Notes: generated from the sequence alone by a model not told the origin. DNA of 64,000 nucleotides from Desulfarculales bacterium UBA696 (GCA_002298995.1 DBMO01000024.1:26842-90841); one strand, 5' to 3'; positions 16,965 through 25,544 are shown, counted from the stretch's first letter. A program made the numbers and translations.

Positions 16965-17624
16965 TTGAAAAATTGGAATCCAAAAATTTGGGAAATCGGC
17001 CCCGGAAGAATCCAGCGGGATTCCATATCCGAGGCGGCCGGGTTGCTGATCGCGGGAGGGGTGGTCGTCTACCCGACCGAGACCTTTTACGCGCTGGGGG
17101 CAGTGCCTTTCATCGAGGAGGCGGTCGGCAGGATTTTCTCGATAAAGGGCAGAGATTCGAGAAAACCTCTTCCGTTGATAGCCTCCCGAATGGAGGCTAT
17201 CCTGCCCGCGGTATCCGGCTGGAGCGATACCGCCGAAAAGCTGGCGGGCCTTTTCTGGCCGGGTCCACTGACGCTTGTTCTGCCGGCTTCCCCGAAGATT
17301 CCCCCAGTGCTTCACGCCGGGACCGGAAAAATCGCCATCCGCATATCATCGAATCCGGTCGCCGCCCTTCTGGCCGAGGCGGCCGGCGGGCTCCTTGTTT
17401 CGACCAGCGCGAACAGGTCGGGTGAAAAGCCGCCCAGCCGTCCCGTGGAAATAGACGAAGGCATCCTCGCCGGCACTGATGGATTCATCGATTCCGGAGA
17501 CTTGCCCGGCGGACTCCCGTCGACAATAATCGATGCAAGCGCCTCCCAGCCACGGCTGATCAGGGAAGGGGCAATCGGGTGGGATACGATCCATGGGGCG
17601 CTAGTCGGGGCAGGAATGACGTAG
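16965..17624 (+). CDS. tsaC: L-threonylcarbamoyladenylate synthase (TsaC/YrdC/Sua5)
   Basis: About 219 residues of the YrdC fold, which makes threonylcarbamoyl-AMP for the t6A37 modification of ANN-decoding tRNAs. Hallmarks are 'AGGVVVYPTETFYALGAVPF', 'KGRDSRKPLPLIAS', 'WPGPLTLVLPAS' and 'LLVSTSANRSGEKPP'. The C-terminal Sua5 extension is absent, so this is the short TsaC form. No ATG is available; the frame opens after a TGA at 16929, and TTG at 16965 gives a usual length, though the exact start is uncertain because no strong ribosome binding site is visible. Codons 1-12 overlap a degenerate AATTGGAAT tract, another reason to treat the first residues with caution. Confidence 0.88.
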   Translation: MKNWNPKIWEIGPGRIQRDSISEAAGLLIAGGVVVYPTETFYALGAVPFIEEAVGRIFSIKGRDSRKPLPLIASRMEAILPAVSGWSDTAEKLAGLFWPGPLTLVLPASPKIPPVLHAGTGKIAIRISSNPVAALLAEAAGGLLVSTSANRSGEKPPSRPVEIDEGILAGTDGFIDSGDLPGGLPSTIIDASASQPRLIREGAIGWDTIHGALVGAGMT

Positions 17625-17686
17625 CTGAAAGCTTTCATTTGTGGATATTTTTTCCCGAAATTATTAAACTGCCCCCGAATGTTGCC

Positions 17687-17700
17687 GGTCAGGCCTGACC
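17687..17700. promoter_or_regulatory. Perfect 14-bp palindrome, candidate operator
   Basis: GGTCAGGCCTGACC is perfectly self-complementary and lies 70 nt before the murG-like gene. The surrounding CCGGTC...GACCGG extends the dyad imperfectly. It may be a dimeric repressor site (the half-site resembles GntR-type sites) or a member of the GGTC/GACC repeat families of this genome. No regulator gene is adjacent. Confidence 0.4.
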
Positions 17701-17770
17701 CGACCGGAAAGAACTTTGCCCGAGGCAGCTTTAGGGGAGCGGGTTTTTCAAACCGGAACAGAGAAGAGAC

Positions 17771-19930
17771 GTGCAGACAGTCTTTATAATCTCCGGGATT
17801 TTTGTCCTGGTTTTAATAGCAGGATTTCTGGCCGCCAAGCGGTGGAGGGGGATCGGCCGCGGGCAGACGCGCATTGTGCTGTCGGGAGGCGGCACTGGTG
17901 GGCATGTAAACCCAGCCCTCGCCATTGCCGAAGCGATAAAGGGACGAGACCCGGGGGTCCGGTTTCTCTATATCGGAGTGAGGAACAGGGCTGAAAGTGT
18001 AATCGTAAAGCGGGCCGGCTATAGTTTGCGCTTCATCGCCTCAGAGGGTTTTCCGGGTTTTCGGATTTCATTTCGCCTGCTGCGATTTCTTTTCATGCTC
18101 TCCATCGGAATCGCGCAATCCATTGTCATGCTTTGCCTGTTCGCCCCGAAATGGGTAATCGCAACGGGCGGCTACGTCAGCGCTCCGGTGATCGCCGCGG
18201 CGATTATTCTCAAGAAGCTTCGGATAGCATCGGTACAGATATTCCTACACGAACAGAACAGCATCCCGGGCCAGTTGAACGCATTAATGGGAAGATGGGT
18301 GGACAAAGTTCTTCTAACCTTCCCGCAGACCCTTTCTTTTTTCCCGAAAAACGGGGCGGTCGTGGGATACCCGATCCGCCATTCCATTGTGGCTATTCCG
18401 CCGGATAAGGCACGGGAAAATCTCCAGTTCAAAATTCCACCCGACCGCAAAGTGGTATTTGCCTTTGGAGGCTCCCAGGGCGCGCGTTCCATCAACCGGG
18501 CGGTTGTCGATGCCCTCCCCTTTCTACTCCCGCACAGGGACCGTCTTTTTCTGATCCACGGCATGGGCCTGGCCTCGATGTCGGAATACGATGCGGGCTC
18601 GGACACCGAGGCGCGGATCGAAAAGACGCTCTCGCCGGCGGACAGAAAATTGCTCGACGGGTTTTACTATCGGCAGGATTATTTCCATAACATAGCGGAG
18701 GTTTACTCGGTAAGCACCCTTGTTGCCTGCAGGAGCGGGGCGGGGAGCCTGAACGAAATATCTCGGATCGGAAAGCCCGCCCTTCTCATACCCAAAGCCA
18801 ACCTTCCCGGCGATCACCAGGTTATGAATGCCCGCGCGATGAAATCGGCAGGGGCCGCCGAGCTTCTCTACGAAGATACGATCATGGAAGAGGGGCAGAT
18901 CCTGGAAAAACTCGACGGCAGAATGCTCGCCGAAAAGATAATCGCCCTGATCGACAATCCGGAGCGGCTGAAGTCAATGTCGGAGAGCAGCAGGCATTTT
19001 CTTAAGCGCAGGGCAAGCGAGCGCATCCTCAATGAGCTTTACGGGGAAACCCGGTTCAACGGTTCGGATAGTAATAATTCAACCCCTTTCAAGGACCTGA
19101 CGAGCAACAGCGGGCTGCTTCAGATGCTCGGCGCGGCCTGCGCGCACATGGGACGCGAGTTCGATCCGCTTTCGGTGGTTGGCGACCCCGACGATCTGGA
19201 CTACTACAGGCACCGGGCCGCGGGGCTTCTCAGCCACAAGGGGTGGGAGGACCGCAACCTTGGCGTAAAACTTATCGGACTGACCAGGTACACGGAAAAA
19301 ATCCCGACACTCCTGGAGATGCTCACGGACCGCACCCCGGTAAACCGGGCCAGGAAGCTCTTTGGCGGTGACTACCAGCAGGTTGGGTTCATCCGCCGAA
19401 ACATAGTCCAGGCCCTCCGTGTGCTGGATTATTTCGACCCGGACGTTGAGCGGGGCCTGTTTGCGGCACTAAACGACAGGTATTTCGAAGTGCGAGTCCA
19501 GGCCTGCATCACGGCAGCCCATTTCGGCCGCTCTATCGAGGCGGACCCCAAGTGGCTCGATGCGCTCATGGAGCGTATGGCGGACCCCTGCTTCGAAGTG
19601 GTGATAGAGGCGGCAAAGGCAGTCGGCGAGGTGGGTGTCGACCAAAGAGCGGCCGGAGCGCTGCTTGCGATAAAAGAGGCACACCACTGGCAGGTGCGAA
19701 ACGCCGCGCTGCACGGACTGAAGCGCATGATCGACCGCCGCGCCATTGAAGCTTCGCCGGACCTGCTCGCTGAAATGTCCGCGTTCATTCTTACGTCAAC
19801 CGATTTCAAACCGCACTTTGCGATAAAGGAAACCTTTACGGCACTACAGGATCGCTGCGCCGGGAGCAGGGCGGACCAAAATCAAGAATCGCGCTTACCG
19901 GCCGGAAAGGCCGCCGGGAAATTGAAATGA
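17771..19930 (+). CDS. Membrane-anchored MurG-like glycosyltransferase fused to HEAT-like repeats
   Basis: 719 residues. An N-terminal transmembrane helix (about 3-22) is followed by a complete MurG-type GT28 domain (~35-420): 'VLSGGGTGGHVNPALAIAEA', 'ATGGYVSAPVI', 'FLHEQNSIPG', 'FGGSQGARSIN' and the UDP-GlcNAc-binding 'CRSGAGSLNEISRIGKPALL' with 'PGDHQVMNAR'. MurG adds GlcNAc to lipid I to make lipid II. The last ~280 residues are an alpha-solenoid with HEAT-like units ('DRYFEVRVQACITAAHFG', 'DPCFEVVIEAAKAVGEVG', 'HHWQVRNAALHGLKR'), not part of ordinary MurG (~360 residues). The GTG start follows AGAGAAGAGAC. The stop overlaps the mraY start by 4 nt. It may be the cell's MurG with a docking domain or a paralogue acting on a variant lipid. 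Confidence 0.88.
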   Translation: MQTVFIISGIFVLVLIAGFLAAKRWRGIGRGQTRIVLSGGGTGGHVNPALAIAEAIKGRDPGVRFLYIGVRNRAESVIVKRAGYSLRFIASEGFPGFRISFRLLRFLFMLSIGIAQSIVMLCLFAPKWVIATGGYVSAPVIAAAIILKKLRIASVQIFLHEQNSIPGQLNALMGRWVDKVLLTFPQTLSFFPKNGAVVGYPIRHSIVAIPPDKARENLQFKIPPDRKVVFAFGGSQGARSINRAVVDALPFLLPHRDRLFLIHGMGLASMSEYDAGSDTEARIEKTLSPADRKLLDGFYYRQDYFHNIAEVYSVSTLVACRSGAGSLNEISRIGKPALLIPKANLPGDHQVMNARAMKSAGAAELLYEDTIMEEGQILEKLDGRMLAEKIIALIDNPERLKSMSESSRHFLKRRASERILNELYGETRFNGSDSNNSTPFKDLTSNSGLLQMLGAACAHMGREFDPLSVVGDPDDLDYYRHRAAGLLSHKGWEDRNLGVKLIGLTRYTEKIPTLLEMLTDRTPVNRARKLFGGDYQQVGFIRRNIVQALRVLDYFDPDVERGLFAALNDRYFEVRVQACITAAHFGRSIEADPKWLDALMERMADPCFEVVIEAAKAVGEVGVDQRAAGALLAIKEAHHWQVRNAALHGLKRMIDRRAIEASPDLLAEMSAFILTSTDFKPHFAIKETFTALQDRCAGSRADQNQESRLPAGKAAGKLK

Positions 19931-21036
19931 TATACGAAATCTGCAACTTCCTATATCCGCTCTCGGACATTTTTTCATTCTGCAGGCTGGTAAACTACAT
20001 CAGCTTCAGGGCAATAATGTCCGCACTTACCGCGGTCCTGTTCATATTTCTTTTCAGCCGCCGTTTTATTTTATTCGTGCATCGAAACTGCTTTCTGGAC
20101 CAGGTGCGGGAAACGGGCGTCCACTCGGCCTTCGACAAACGGGGCACTCCCACCATGGGAGGGGTGCTGATAATCGGGGCGGTGCTCGTATCGATGGCGC
20201 TGTGGGGCAACTGGCAAAATGCGTTCTTGCTCTGCTCGCTTGCAGGCATGCTCTGGTTCGGTCTTCTGGGACTCTGGGATGATCTTTCCAAGGTGAGGAT
20301 GAAAAGCGGGGACAAGGGGCTCTCCGAGCGTTTGAAACTTATCCTCCAGGGCCTTTTCAGCCTCATTTTCGCCTGGATCTGCGTCGGACCGTTCGCCCCT
20401 CTTGGAAGCGCCATGGCAACCAAGATCTGCATACCTTTCTACAAGTATCCGCTGGTTGACATAGGGCCATACCTTTACGGGCTTTTCATATTCCTTTTCG
20501 TTATCTTCATATCCAACGCGGTAAACATCACCGACGGCCTCGACGGCCTGGCAATCACCCCCTCGATTTTCGTGGTTGCGGTGCTCGGCATTTTCGCATA
20601 CGTGGAAGGAAACCGGATTTATTCGAGTTATCTATACTACCCCTTTCTGCGCGGGGCGGGCGAGCTGACCATCTTCGGGGCGGCATTCGTCGGAGCGGGC
20701 CTTGGCTTTCTATGGTACAACGCCTACCCGGCCCAGATTTTCATGGGCGATACGGGCTCTCTTGCCATTGGGGGCACGATGGCCGTGATCTGCGTGCTGC
20801 TAAAGCAGGAACTTTTATTTCCGCTCCTGGGCGGCCTTTTCGTTGCCGAGGCTATCACCAGCCAGGTCCAGGACAAGATCGGCGTAAAATGGATAGGGCG
20901 AAGAATTTTCTACAGGGCGCCGCTGCACCACAACCTCCAGCACAAGGGCATAGCGGAAACAAAGGTGGTAATCCGCCTGTGGATCGTCGCCGGCCTGCTC
21001 GCGCTCCTGTCACTCGCCACTCTAAAACTCAGGTAA
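19927..21036 (+). CDS. mraY: Phospho-N-acetylmuramoyl-pentapeptide-transferase (MraY)
   Basis: 369-residue polytopic membrane enzyme (about ten helices) that transfers phospho-MurNAc-pentapeptide from UDP to undecaprenyl phosphate, giving lipid I. Signature motifs are intact: 'AFDKRGTPTMGGVLI', the catalytic Asp pair in 'LGLWDDLSK', 'NAVNITDGLDGLA', 'AYPAQIFMGDTGSLAIGG' and the MraY-specific 'YRAPLHHNLQHKGIAETKVV'. These distinguish it from WecA-type enzymes. The ATG overlaps the MurG-HEAT stop (ATGA), so the two are translationally coupled. No other mur or fts genes are present here, unlike the usual division/cell-wall cluster, so this is either a detached canonical pair or a second copy. 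Confidence 0.93.
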   Translation: MIYEICNFLYPLSDIFSFCRLVNYISFRAIMSALTAVLFIFLFSRRFILFVHRNCFLDQVRETGVHSAFDKRGTPTMGGVLIIGAVLVSMALWGNWQNAFLLCSLAGMLWFGLLGLWDDLSKVRMKSGDKGLSERLKLILQGLFSLIFAWICVGPFAPLGSAMATKICIPFYKYPLVDIGPYLYGLFIFLFVIFISNAVNITDGLDGLAITPSIFVVAVLGIFAYVEGNRIYSSYLYYPFLRGAGELTIFGAAFVGAGLGFLWYNAYPAQIFMGDTGSLAIGGTMAVICVLLKQELLFPLLGGLFVAEAITSQVQDKIGVKWIGRRIFYRAPLHHNLQHKGIAETKVVIRLWIVAGLLALLSLATLKLR

Positions 21037-21109
21037 AATTCGCTTCACTGAGGAGAGCGCGGAGAAAACACAGAGAAAACGGAACCAACTAAGGTCGCGA
21101 TCTCTAAAA

Positions 21110-21179
21110 CCGTTATGGTACGGTCTCCCGGTCGCGATGCCTCCTGTTGTGGCACGGTCAGGAGACCGCGCAATAACGG
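21110..21179. repeat. REP-like palindromic element (GGTCTCC / GGAGACC family)
   Basis: Outer arms around CGTTATGGTACGGTCTCC (about 21111-21128) and GGAGACCGCGCAATAACG (about 21161-21178) are imperfect reverse complements separated by ~32 nt. The core is related to palindromes at 25898-25972, 34148-34175, 37856-37887, 41089-41110, 44848-44865 and 56172-56197. It lies in the 358-bp gap after mraY, which also holds a run of AATTCCTC units at 21227-21291. Confidence 0.6.
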
Positions 21180-21226
21180 AGCGCCTCAACCGGTTTAGCG
21201 CAGAAAATGCGAGCAAGGACAAAAAC

Positions 21227-21291
21227 CCTCAGATTCCCAAATCGCCCAATTCCTCAATTCCTCAATTCCTAGATTCCAGTCCCCCAAACTG
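21227..21291. repeat. Imperfect AATTCC tandem tract
   Basis: About eight degenerate units of the form (C)AATTCCT occur in tandem between mraY and the DUF202 gene. Similar tracts are found in at least five other intergenic regions of the window, always outside genes. Confidence 0.55.
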
Positions 21292-21394
21292 TAAATGGAG
21301 TTATTAAATTTAAAATCGGCGTTGAGGTTTATCTTCATTTTGGCAATTACCGGCGAGGCGGGAGAAGCCTTGTCTTTTATGGAGCAGCACTAAT

Positions 21395-21925
21395 ATGTAT
21401 TCTGAAAAAATGAATGAAGTAAAAGAGAAAATCGCAAGCTGCTGTCCCGGTGTAAAAAGGTACCTGCTGACACGGCACCTTTTCCGGGAGGGAAAAGAGG
21501 CTGTTCCCACCGAATGCGAGGTATTCTGTGATCTTAGCGATAAGACGACCTTTTTTGCCTGGCAGCGGAACCACATGGCAAACGAGCGCACCTTCCTTGC
21601 CTGGTGCCGCACCGGCATTGCTTTCATAGCGTTCGGCTTCGTGATTGAGCGATTCGATATACTGATTCGCCAACTAAATGCCTACGCCCTGACATCCCCG
21701 AATCCACTGTCGCAGGGAACCATGCACAGTGCAAGCGTCTTGGGAATCGTGACGTTTGGAATGGGCGCGCTGATAATTCTGATGGCCGGATGGCGGTTTT
21801 TTTATATCCGCAAGCATATAAACCAGGGGGAGACGGAGTTTTCGGTACTGCCGGACATGGTACTCATGGGTTCGGTGCTGGTTGTCATCGGCACTACTTT
21901 TGTGTTCTTTACCTTCTTTTTCTGA
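21395..21925 (+). CDS. DUF202 (YidH-like) inner-membrane protein
   Basis: 176 residues. A cytoplasmic N-terminal ~60 residues with several cysteines ('EKIASCCPGVKRYLLTRHLF', 'ECEVFCDLSDKT') precede a DUF202 domain: 'HMANERTFLAWCRTGIAFIA' followed by three transmembrane helices. DUF202/YidH proteins are small three-helix membrane proteins of unsettled function; a cysteine-bearing N-terminal extension is unusual for the family. The start ATG at 21395 has no strong ribosome binding site and a second ATG lies at 21410. It is the next gene after the MurG-HEAT/MraY pair but 358 bp away, so co-function is only a possibility. Confidence 0.72.
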   Translation: MYSEKMNEVKEKIASCCPGVKRYLLTRHLFREGKEAVPTECEVFCDLSDKTTFFAWQRNHMANERTFLAWCRTGIAFIAFGFVIERFDILIRQLNAYALTSPNPLSQGTMHSASVLGIVTFGMGALIILMAGWRFFYIRKHINQGETEFSVLPDMVLMGSVLVVIGTTFVFFTFFF

Positions 21926-21974
21926 TTCATCTCATGGTAAATAAGGGCTTTCTAAAAGCAAGGGAGGGACACGG

Positions 21975-22910
21975 ATGAACATTCTTATCCTCGGAGCGGG
22001 AGCGATGGGGAGCCTGCTTGGCGCGCGACTCTCAGGGACCGGAGCATCGGTATGGCTCTACAGCACTGACCGCGAGCACATGGAAGCAATCCGCAAAGAA
22101 GGGTTGTATATTGAAGAGCTAGACGGGACGTTGGGCAATTTCAAGCTCAATACCTTCCACGAGATAGACAGGCTGCCCCCCAACCCTGACTTGGTCCTGG
22201 TGATGGTCAAGACCTACAGCACCGAGACGGCAGTATCGAACATCCTCAAGCTTCGCTCTCCTTCCACCATTTTCCTCACCCTGCAAAATGGAATCGGCAA
22301 CTGGGAAAAGATAGCAGGAATTACCGGAAAAGATTCGGTCATTGCCGGGAGCACCGCACAGGGGGCAACCCTTGCCGGGCCCGGCAGGATTCGCCACGGT
22401 GGAAACGGGCCCACTTATATCGGCGAGCCTGAAGGAGCGCCGACAGATCGCGTCAACCGGATAGTGGAACTGTTCCGGGAAGCCGGATTCAAGGCCGATT
22501 CGAGCGACTCGGTCGAACGGCTTATCTGGGAGAAGCTGATCGTAAACGTCGGGATCAATGCCATCACCGGCCTGACCGGAATCCGAAACGGCATAATCGC
22601 ACAAGTCGAGGCCGCAACGAAGGTCTGCACCTCGGCGGTCGAAGAAGCCGTGCTGGTGGCCCGCGCCAAGGGGATTCAAATAGGCATGGAAATGGTCGAG
22701 CGGGTTGTCGCGGTGGCAAAGGCCACGGCCCGGAACCGCTCTTCGATGGGCCAGGACGTTGACAAAAAGAAGAGAACCGAGATTGACGCGATTAACGGTG
22801 CAATCGTCAAGTTTGCCTCGGAGGTCGGCATCCCCACACCGGTTAATTTCACCCTTACCATGCTGATGAAAACACTCGAGACCAACTACCTCAATCCGCG
22901 GGTATCCTAA
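21975..22910 (+). CDS. panE: 2-dehydropantoate 2-reductase
   Basis: 311-residue ketopantoate reductase family enzyme. The Rossmann motif is 'ILGAGAMGSLLGARLSGTG'; the catalytic Lys lies in 'IWEKLIVNVGINAITGLTGI', and the conserved substrate-binding region reads 'NRSSMGQDVDKKKRTEIDAI'. It reduces ketopantoate to pantoate with NADPH in pantothenate/CoA synthesis. The ATG follows AAGGGAGGGA. No other pan genes are adjacent. Many genomes carry several ApbA/PanE homologues acting on other 2-oxoacids, so the exact substrate is likely but not certain. Confidence 0.85.
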   Translation: MNILILGAGAMGSLLGARLSGTGASVWLYSTDREHMEAIRKEGLYIEELDGTLGNFKLNTFHEIDRLPPNPDLVLVMVKTYSTETAVSNILKLRSPSTIFLTLQNGIGNWEKIAGITGKDSVIAGSTAQGATLAGPGRIRHGGNGPTYIGEPEGAPTDRVNRIVELFREAGFKADSSDSVERLIWEKLIVNVGINAITGLTGIRNGIIAQVEAATKVCTSAVEEAVLVARAKGIQIGMEMVERVVAVAKATARNRSSMGQDVDKKKRTEIDAINGAIVKFASEVGIPTPVNFTLTMLMKTLETNYLNPRVS

Positions 22911-23321
22911 TTTCTTGACAACCCCGGAACTAGAGGACTTTCCCCTGTTCCATGGGACCTGTTTCCGGCCACCTTGTCTACCCGGTAGAAGCCCTCTGGA
23001 AAAGGCGTTGCGCCGGATTACCGGCATAAACAAACATCGGCTTGTACTAAACCCTACCCCCGCCTAACCATCGAATACTGTATGGGTTTAGGCAAATTAC
23101 CCTCAATGCCTGATTTAAATTCAGCAATTGACTTGTTAGATTAGCATCCAGTCTACATGCCTCAAAAACCCCTAAATGCCTCTCGAGTTCCTCTCTCGGA
23201 AGCCAGGAATCCTCCTCCTGGCTTTCTCCGTTTTGTGGTGGCATAAGGCCTAAATCGTGATTACCAATTGGCCTAAGTTGGGAAGCTGAAGCCATCTGAT
23301 AGCATTCTGCAGGAAAATCCA
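22911..23321. other. Intergenic region without a supported gene
   Basis: 411 bp between panE and the DUF488 gene. It contains a terminator-like hairpin at 23201-23227. An 82-codon minus-strand ORF (23047-23295) has no recognisable domain or ribosome binding site and may be a remnant at best. Confidence 0.4.
23201..23227 (+). terminator. Terminator-like hairpin
   Basis: Arms AGCCAGGA (23201-23208) and TCCTGGCT (23216-23223) are perfect, with a 7-nt loop, followed by TTCT. The short T-run makes it a moderate candidate. Confidence 0.4.
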
Positions 23322-23684
23322 GTGGTTAAGATCAGGCGAGTCTACGATCCACCCCTCAAGGGTGAAGGGAAGCGCTATTTAGTGGACGGGTTGTGGCCAA
23401 GGGGCATCAAAAAGGCAAGTCTCGGGCTGGATGCTTGGCTGAAAGAGATCACTCCGAGCGCTGCCCTTCGCAAATGGTTTTCACACGACCCGGAAAAGTG
23501 GGAGGAGTACAAGCGCGGATTTCGCCAGGAATTGAGCGAGCCTGAAAAGGTTCGAAAGCTTGAGGAACTTGCAAAAGAGGCGAGGTCTGGCGACATCACC
23601 CTTCTTTTCGCCAGCCGCGACAGGGAACACAACAATGCAGTGGTTCTAAAAGAAATCATGGAAGAGAAGATCCAAAACGAGTAA
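23322..23684 (+). CDS. DUF488 family protein (YeaO-like)
   Basis: 120 residues matching the YeaO branch of DUF488: 'KRYLVDGLWPRGIKKASLGL', 'LRKWFSHDPEKWEEYKRGFR', 'ITLLFASRDREHNNAVVLKE'. These proteins are widespread and uncharacterised; the conserved Arg/Trp/His residues suggest an enzyme or nucleotide-binding fold. A GTG start gives the usual N-terminus ('MVKIRRVYDPPLKGEG'). There is no obvious operon partner; the following 320 bp are non-coding apart from a fragment of the GGGCACG repeat type near 23896. Confidence 0.82.
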   Translation: MVKIRRVYDPPLKGEGKRYLVDGLWPRGIKKASLGLDAWLKEITPSAALRKWFSHDPEKWEEYKRGFRQELSEPEKVRKLEELAKEARSGDITLLFASRDREHNNAVVLKEIMEEKIQNE

Positions 23685-24005
23685 AGACTTACGTTGAATG
23701 TGCCACGCACGGCAAGCAGGGCGCGGAGGCTGAGTCACTCATCGACATCCTGCGTCGTGATACAGATTATAAAAGTGCGTGCAGGATGGGGTTGAAATTA
23801 TTAGATCTTTTCGACACCCTACCCTGGCCCCTCCCATCAAATGAGGGGGATTCGCCTTGAACGCCCTTGGGCAACAGCCCCCTTTGACTTTATCGTGCCC
23901 ACCCAGCGGTTATGGAATTTCTGTAATACTTATAAGGACCTGGATCCCTGGCGGCCCACGCATCCGATTGGCCCCCGGCATCTACTCTTAAGATGGGAGC
24001 GTTTC
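23685..24005. other. Intergenic region, nothing supported
   Basis: The stretch between the DUF488 gene and the cytochrome gene shows no credible gene. The cytochrome reading frame is open from 23841, but its upstream codons do not look like protein. A GTGCCCACC unit near 23897 belongs to the GGGCACG repeat family. Confidence 0.4.
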
Positions 24006-24521
24006 ATGAATGTACTTCTTTTCGTCGTGGCCGTTTTGATTGCATTGGCCGGAGGGACCTGGAGCGGCGTATACAATGTCTCGGCACTTTCTCCGCACTG
24101 GGACGTAACCCTCAAAATTATCGACATCGCCCGCGACAGGTCCATCATTATGCATAGCGCCAACATCAGGGTCCCTCCCCTCGATGACCCGAAGCTTGCC
24201 GCGAAAGGTTCGACCGAATACCACGAGATGTGCCGCTACTGCCACGGCGCTCCCGGTCAACCTTCCGAACCCTTTGCCCAGGGGCTTTATCCGGCCCCGG
24301 CGAACCTTTTTTCAGGCGACATACAAAAACAATGGAAAGACAATCAATTATTCTGGATATTGGACAACGGCCTCAAACTGACCGGCATGCCCGCCTTCGG
24401 CCCAAGCCACGACAGGGAGACGCTGCTGGGGATGGTGGCTTTTGTAAATCGGCTGCCCGAGATGACCCCCGAGCAGTATAAGGCAGCTACGCGAACCTCT
24501 GGCGAAACCTCGGGGAAATAA
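24006..24521 (+). CDS. Mono-haem class I c-type cytochrome
   Basis: 171 residues. A signal/anchor helix ('MNVLLFVVAVLIALAGGTWS') leads to a periplasmic domain with one haem-binding motif CRYCH and a distal Met candidate in 'LTGMPAFGPSH', typical of cytochrome c class I/cbb3-CcoP-like domains. The frame is open from 23841, but those codons give a non-signal N-terminus; the ATG at 24006 has GGGAGCG just upstream. It should carry electrons in the periplasm; the partner oxidase or reductase is not encoded here. The tautomerase and nitroreductase genes that follow are closely spaced and may share transcription. Confidence 0.85.
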   Translation: MNVLLFVVAVLIALAGGTWSGVYNVSALSPHWDVTLKIIDIARDRSIIMHSANIRVPPLDDPKLAAKGSTEYHEMCRYCHGAPGQPSEPFAQGLYPAPANLFSGDIQKQWKDNQLFWILDNGLKLTGMPAFGPSHDRETLLGMVAFVNRLPEMTPEQYKAATRTSGETSGK

Positions 24522-24640
24522 GCCCTGACGTGCGTTTTAACCCACGGTTTCATGCAGACAACCTGCGCCATGCCTCGGTCGTTTCAGGCCGCGGAGAAGT
24601 TTTCAACGAACCAGTACTAAACCCGCCACAAGGAAAGATC

Positions 24641-24853
24641 ATGCCCTACATAAATATCAAGATTACAAGGGAAGGCGCGACCGCCGAGCAGAAAGCCGAA
24701 CTTATCCGGCGGGCAACCCGTATGATGGTAGAGGTTTTAGCGAAGGACCCCGCGACTACCGTTGTCGTGATCGAGGAGGTCGAGACCGATAACTGGGGAG
24801 TCGGCGGGGAGACTATAACCGTCAGGCGAAAGCAGAAAAAACGCGACGAGTAA
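24641..24853 (+). CDS. 4-oxalocrotonate tautomerase family protein
   Basis: 70 residues with the catalytic amino-terminal proline after Met removal ('MPYINIKITREGATAEQKAE') and 'VVVIEEVETDNWGVGGETIT'. The family uses Pro1 as a general base for keto-enol tautomerisation. The frame extends upstream, but the ATG at 24641 follows AAGGAAAG and exposes the required proline. The substrate cannot be told; no aromatic-degradation genes are adjacent. Confidence 0.88.
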   Translation: MPYINIKITREGATAEQKAELIRRATRMMVEVLAKDPATTVVVIEEVETDNWGVGGETITVRRKQKKRDE

Positions 24854-24897
24854 TCGCCCCCCTGCAATTAGCCGTCGCGCAACGCCAAGGAGGGAAA

Positions 24898-25470
24898 ATG
24901 GACGTTTATACAGCTATCAGGGAAAGGCGAAGCTGCCGGTCCTTTCTGAGCGATCCAATTCCGGAAGAGGTGATCGGGAAAATACTCGATGCCGCGGTCT
25001 GGGCGCCTTCCCCGATGAATCTTCAGCCATGGGAATTCATCGTGGTAACCGGCGCCGAGGCAAAGGAGGCGATTCGGCAAGAGGCCGACAGGTGCCGCAT
25101 CGAGCTGCTCGAAAAAAGCGGGTGGAAGTGGCTTGGCAAATACTCGGTTGACTTCCTCGCGACGGCCCCGGTTCTTATCGCGATTGCGGGCGACCCTGAA
25201 AAATCGGGCGCCGACAAATTCTTGGAAGGCGGGGGACTGTGCTATCAGCACGCCTGCGCGGCTGCAATCCAGAACATGCTTCTGTGCGCACAGGCCGAGG
25301 GACTCGGAAGCCTCTGGTATACGCTATACGATTCGGAGAAGCTGCGAAACATCCTGGGAATCGAGTCGGGCAAGGCGCCGCTGGCAATTGTCTGCCTGGG
25401 AAAACCGGCGGGCGAGTTTGTTCAGACGCCGAGAAAAGAACCAACCCAGAAGGCAGTCTTCATCCGCTGA
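24898..25470 (+). CDS. Nitroreductase family FMN oxidoreductase
   Basis: 190 residues of the NfsB/Frase-like fold: 'RERRSCRSFLSDPIPEEVIG' (FMN phosphate binding), 'APSPMNLQPWEFIVVTG', and 'AIQNMLLCAQAEGLGSLWYT' with a C-terminal 'APLAIVCLGKPAGE'. Such homodimeric flavoproteins reduce nitro, quinone or other electrophilic substrates with NAD(P)H. A clear AAGGAGGG precedes the ATG. The close spacing after the tautomerase gene suggests co-transcription. Confidence 0.88.
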   Translation: MDVYTAIRERRSCRSFLSDPIPEEVIGKILDAAVWAPSPMNLQPWEFIVVTGAEAKEAIRQEADRCRIELLEKSGWKWLGKYSVDFLATAPVLIAIAGDPEKSGADKFLEGGGLCYQHACAAAIQNMLLCAQAEGLGSLWYTLYDSEKLRNILGIESGKAPLAIVCLGKPAGEFVQTPRKEPTQKAVFIR

Positions 25471-25544
25471 AGGGCACTGAAAATTGGGATCGTGGTTTAT
25501 ATCTTAGTATTGTGTCCATGACCTTCAAAATACGGGGGGAAAAA

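Noticed and set aside
23047..23295. 82-codon minus-strand ORF between panE and the DUF488 gene
   Set aside because: No family resemblance or start signal; overlaps a hairpin. Could be a relic but unsupported.
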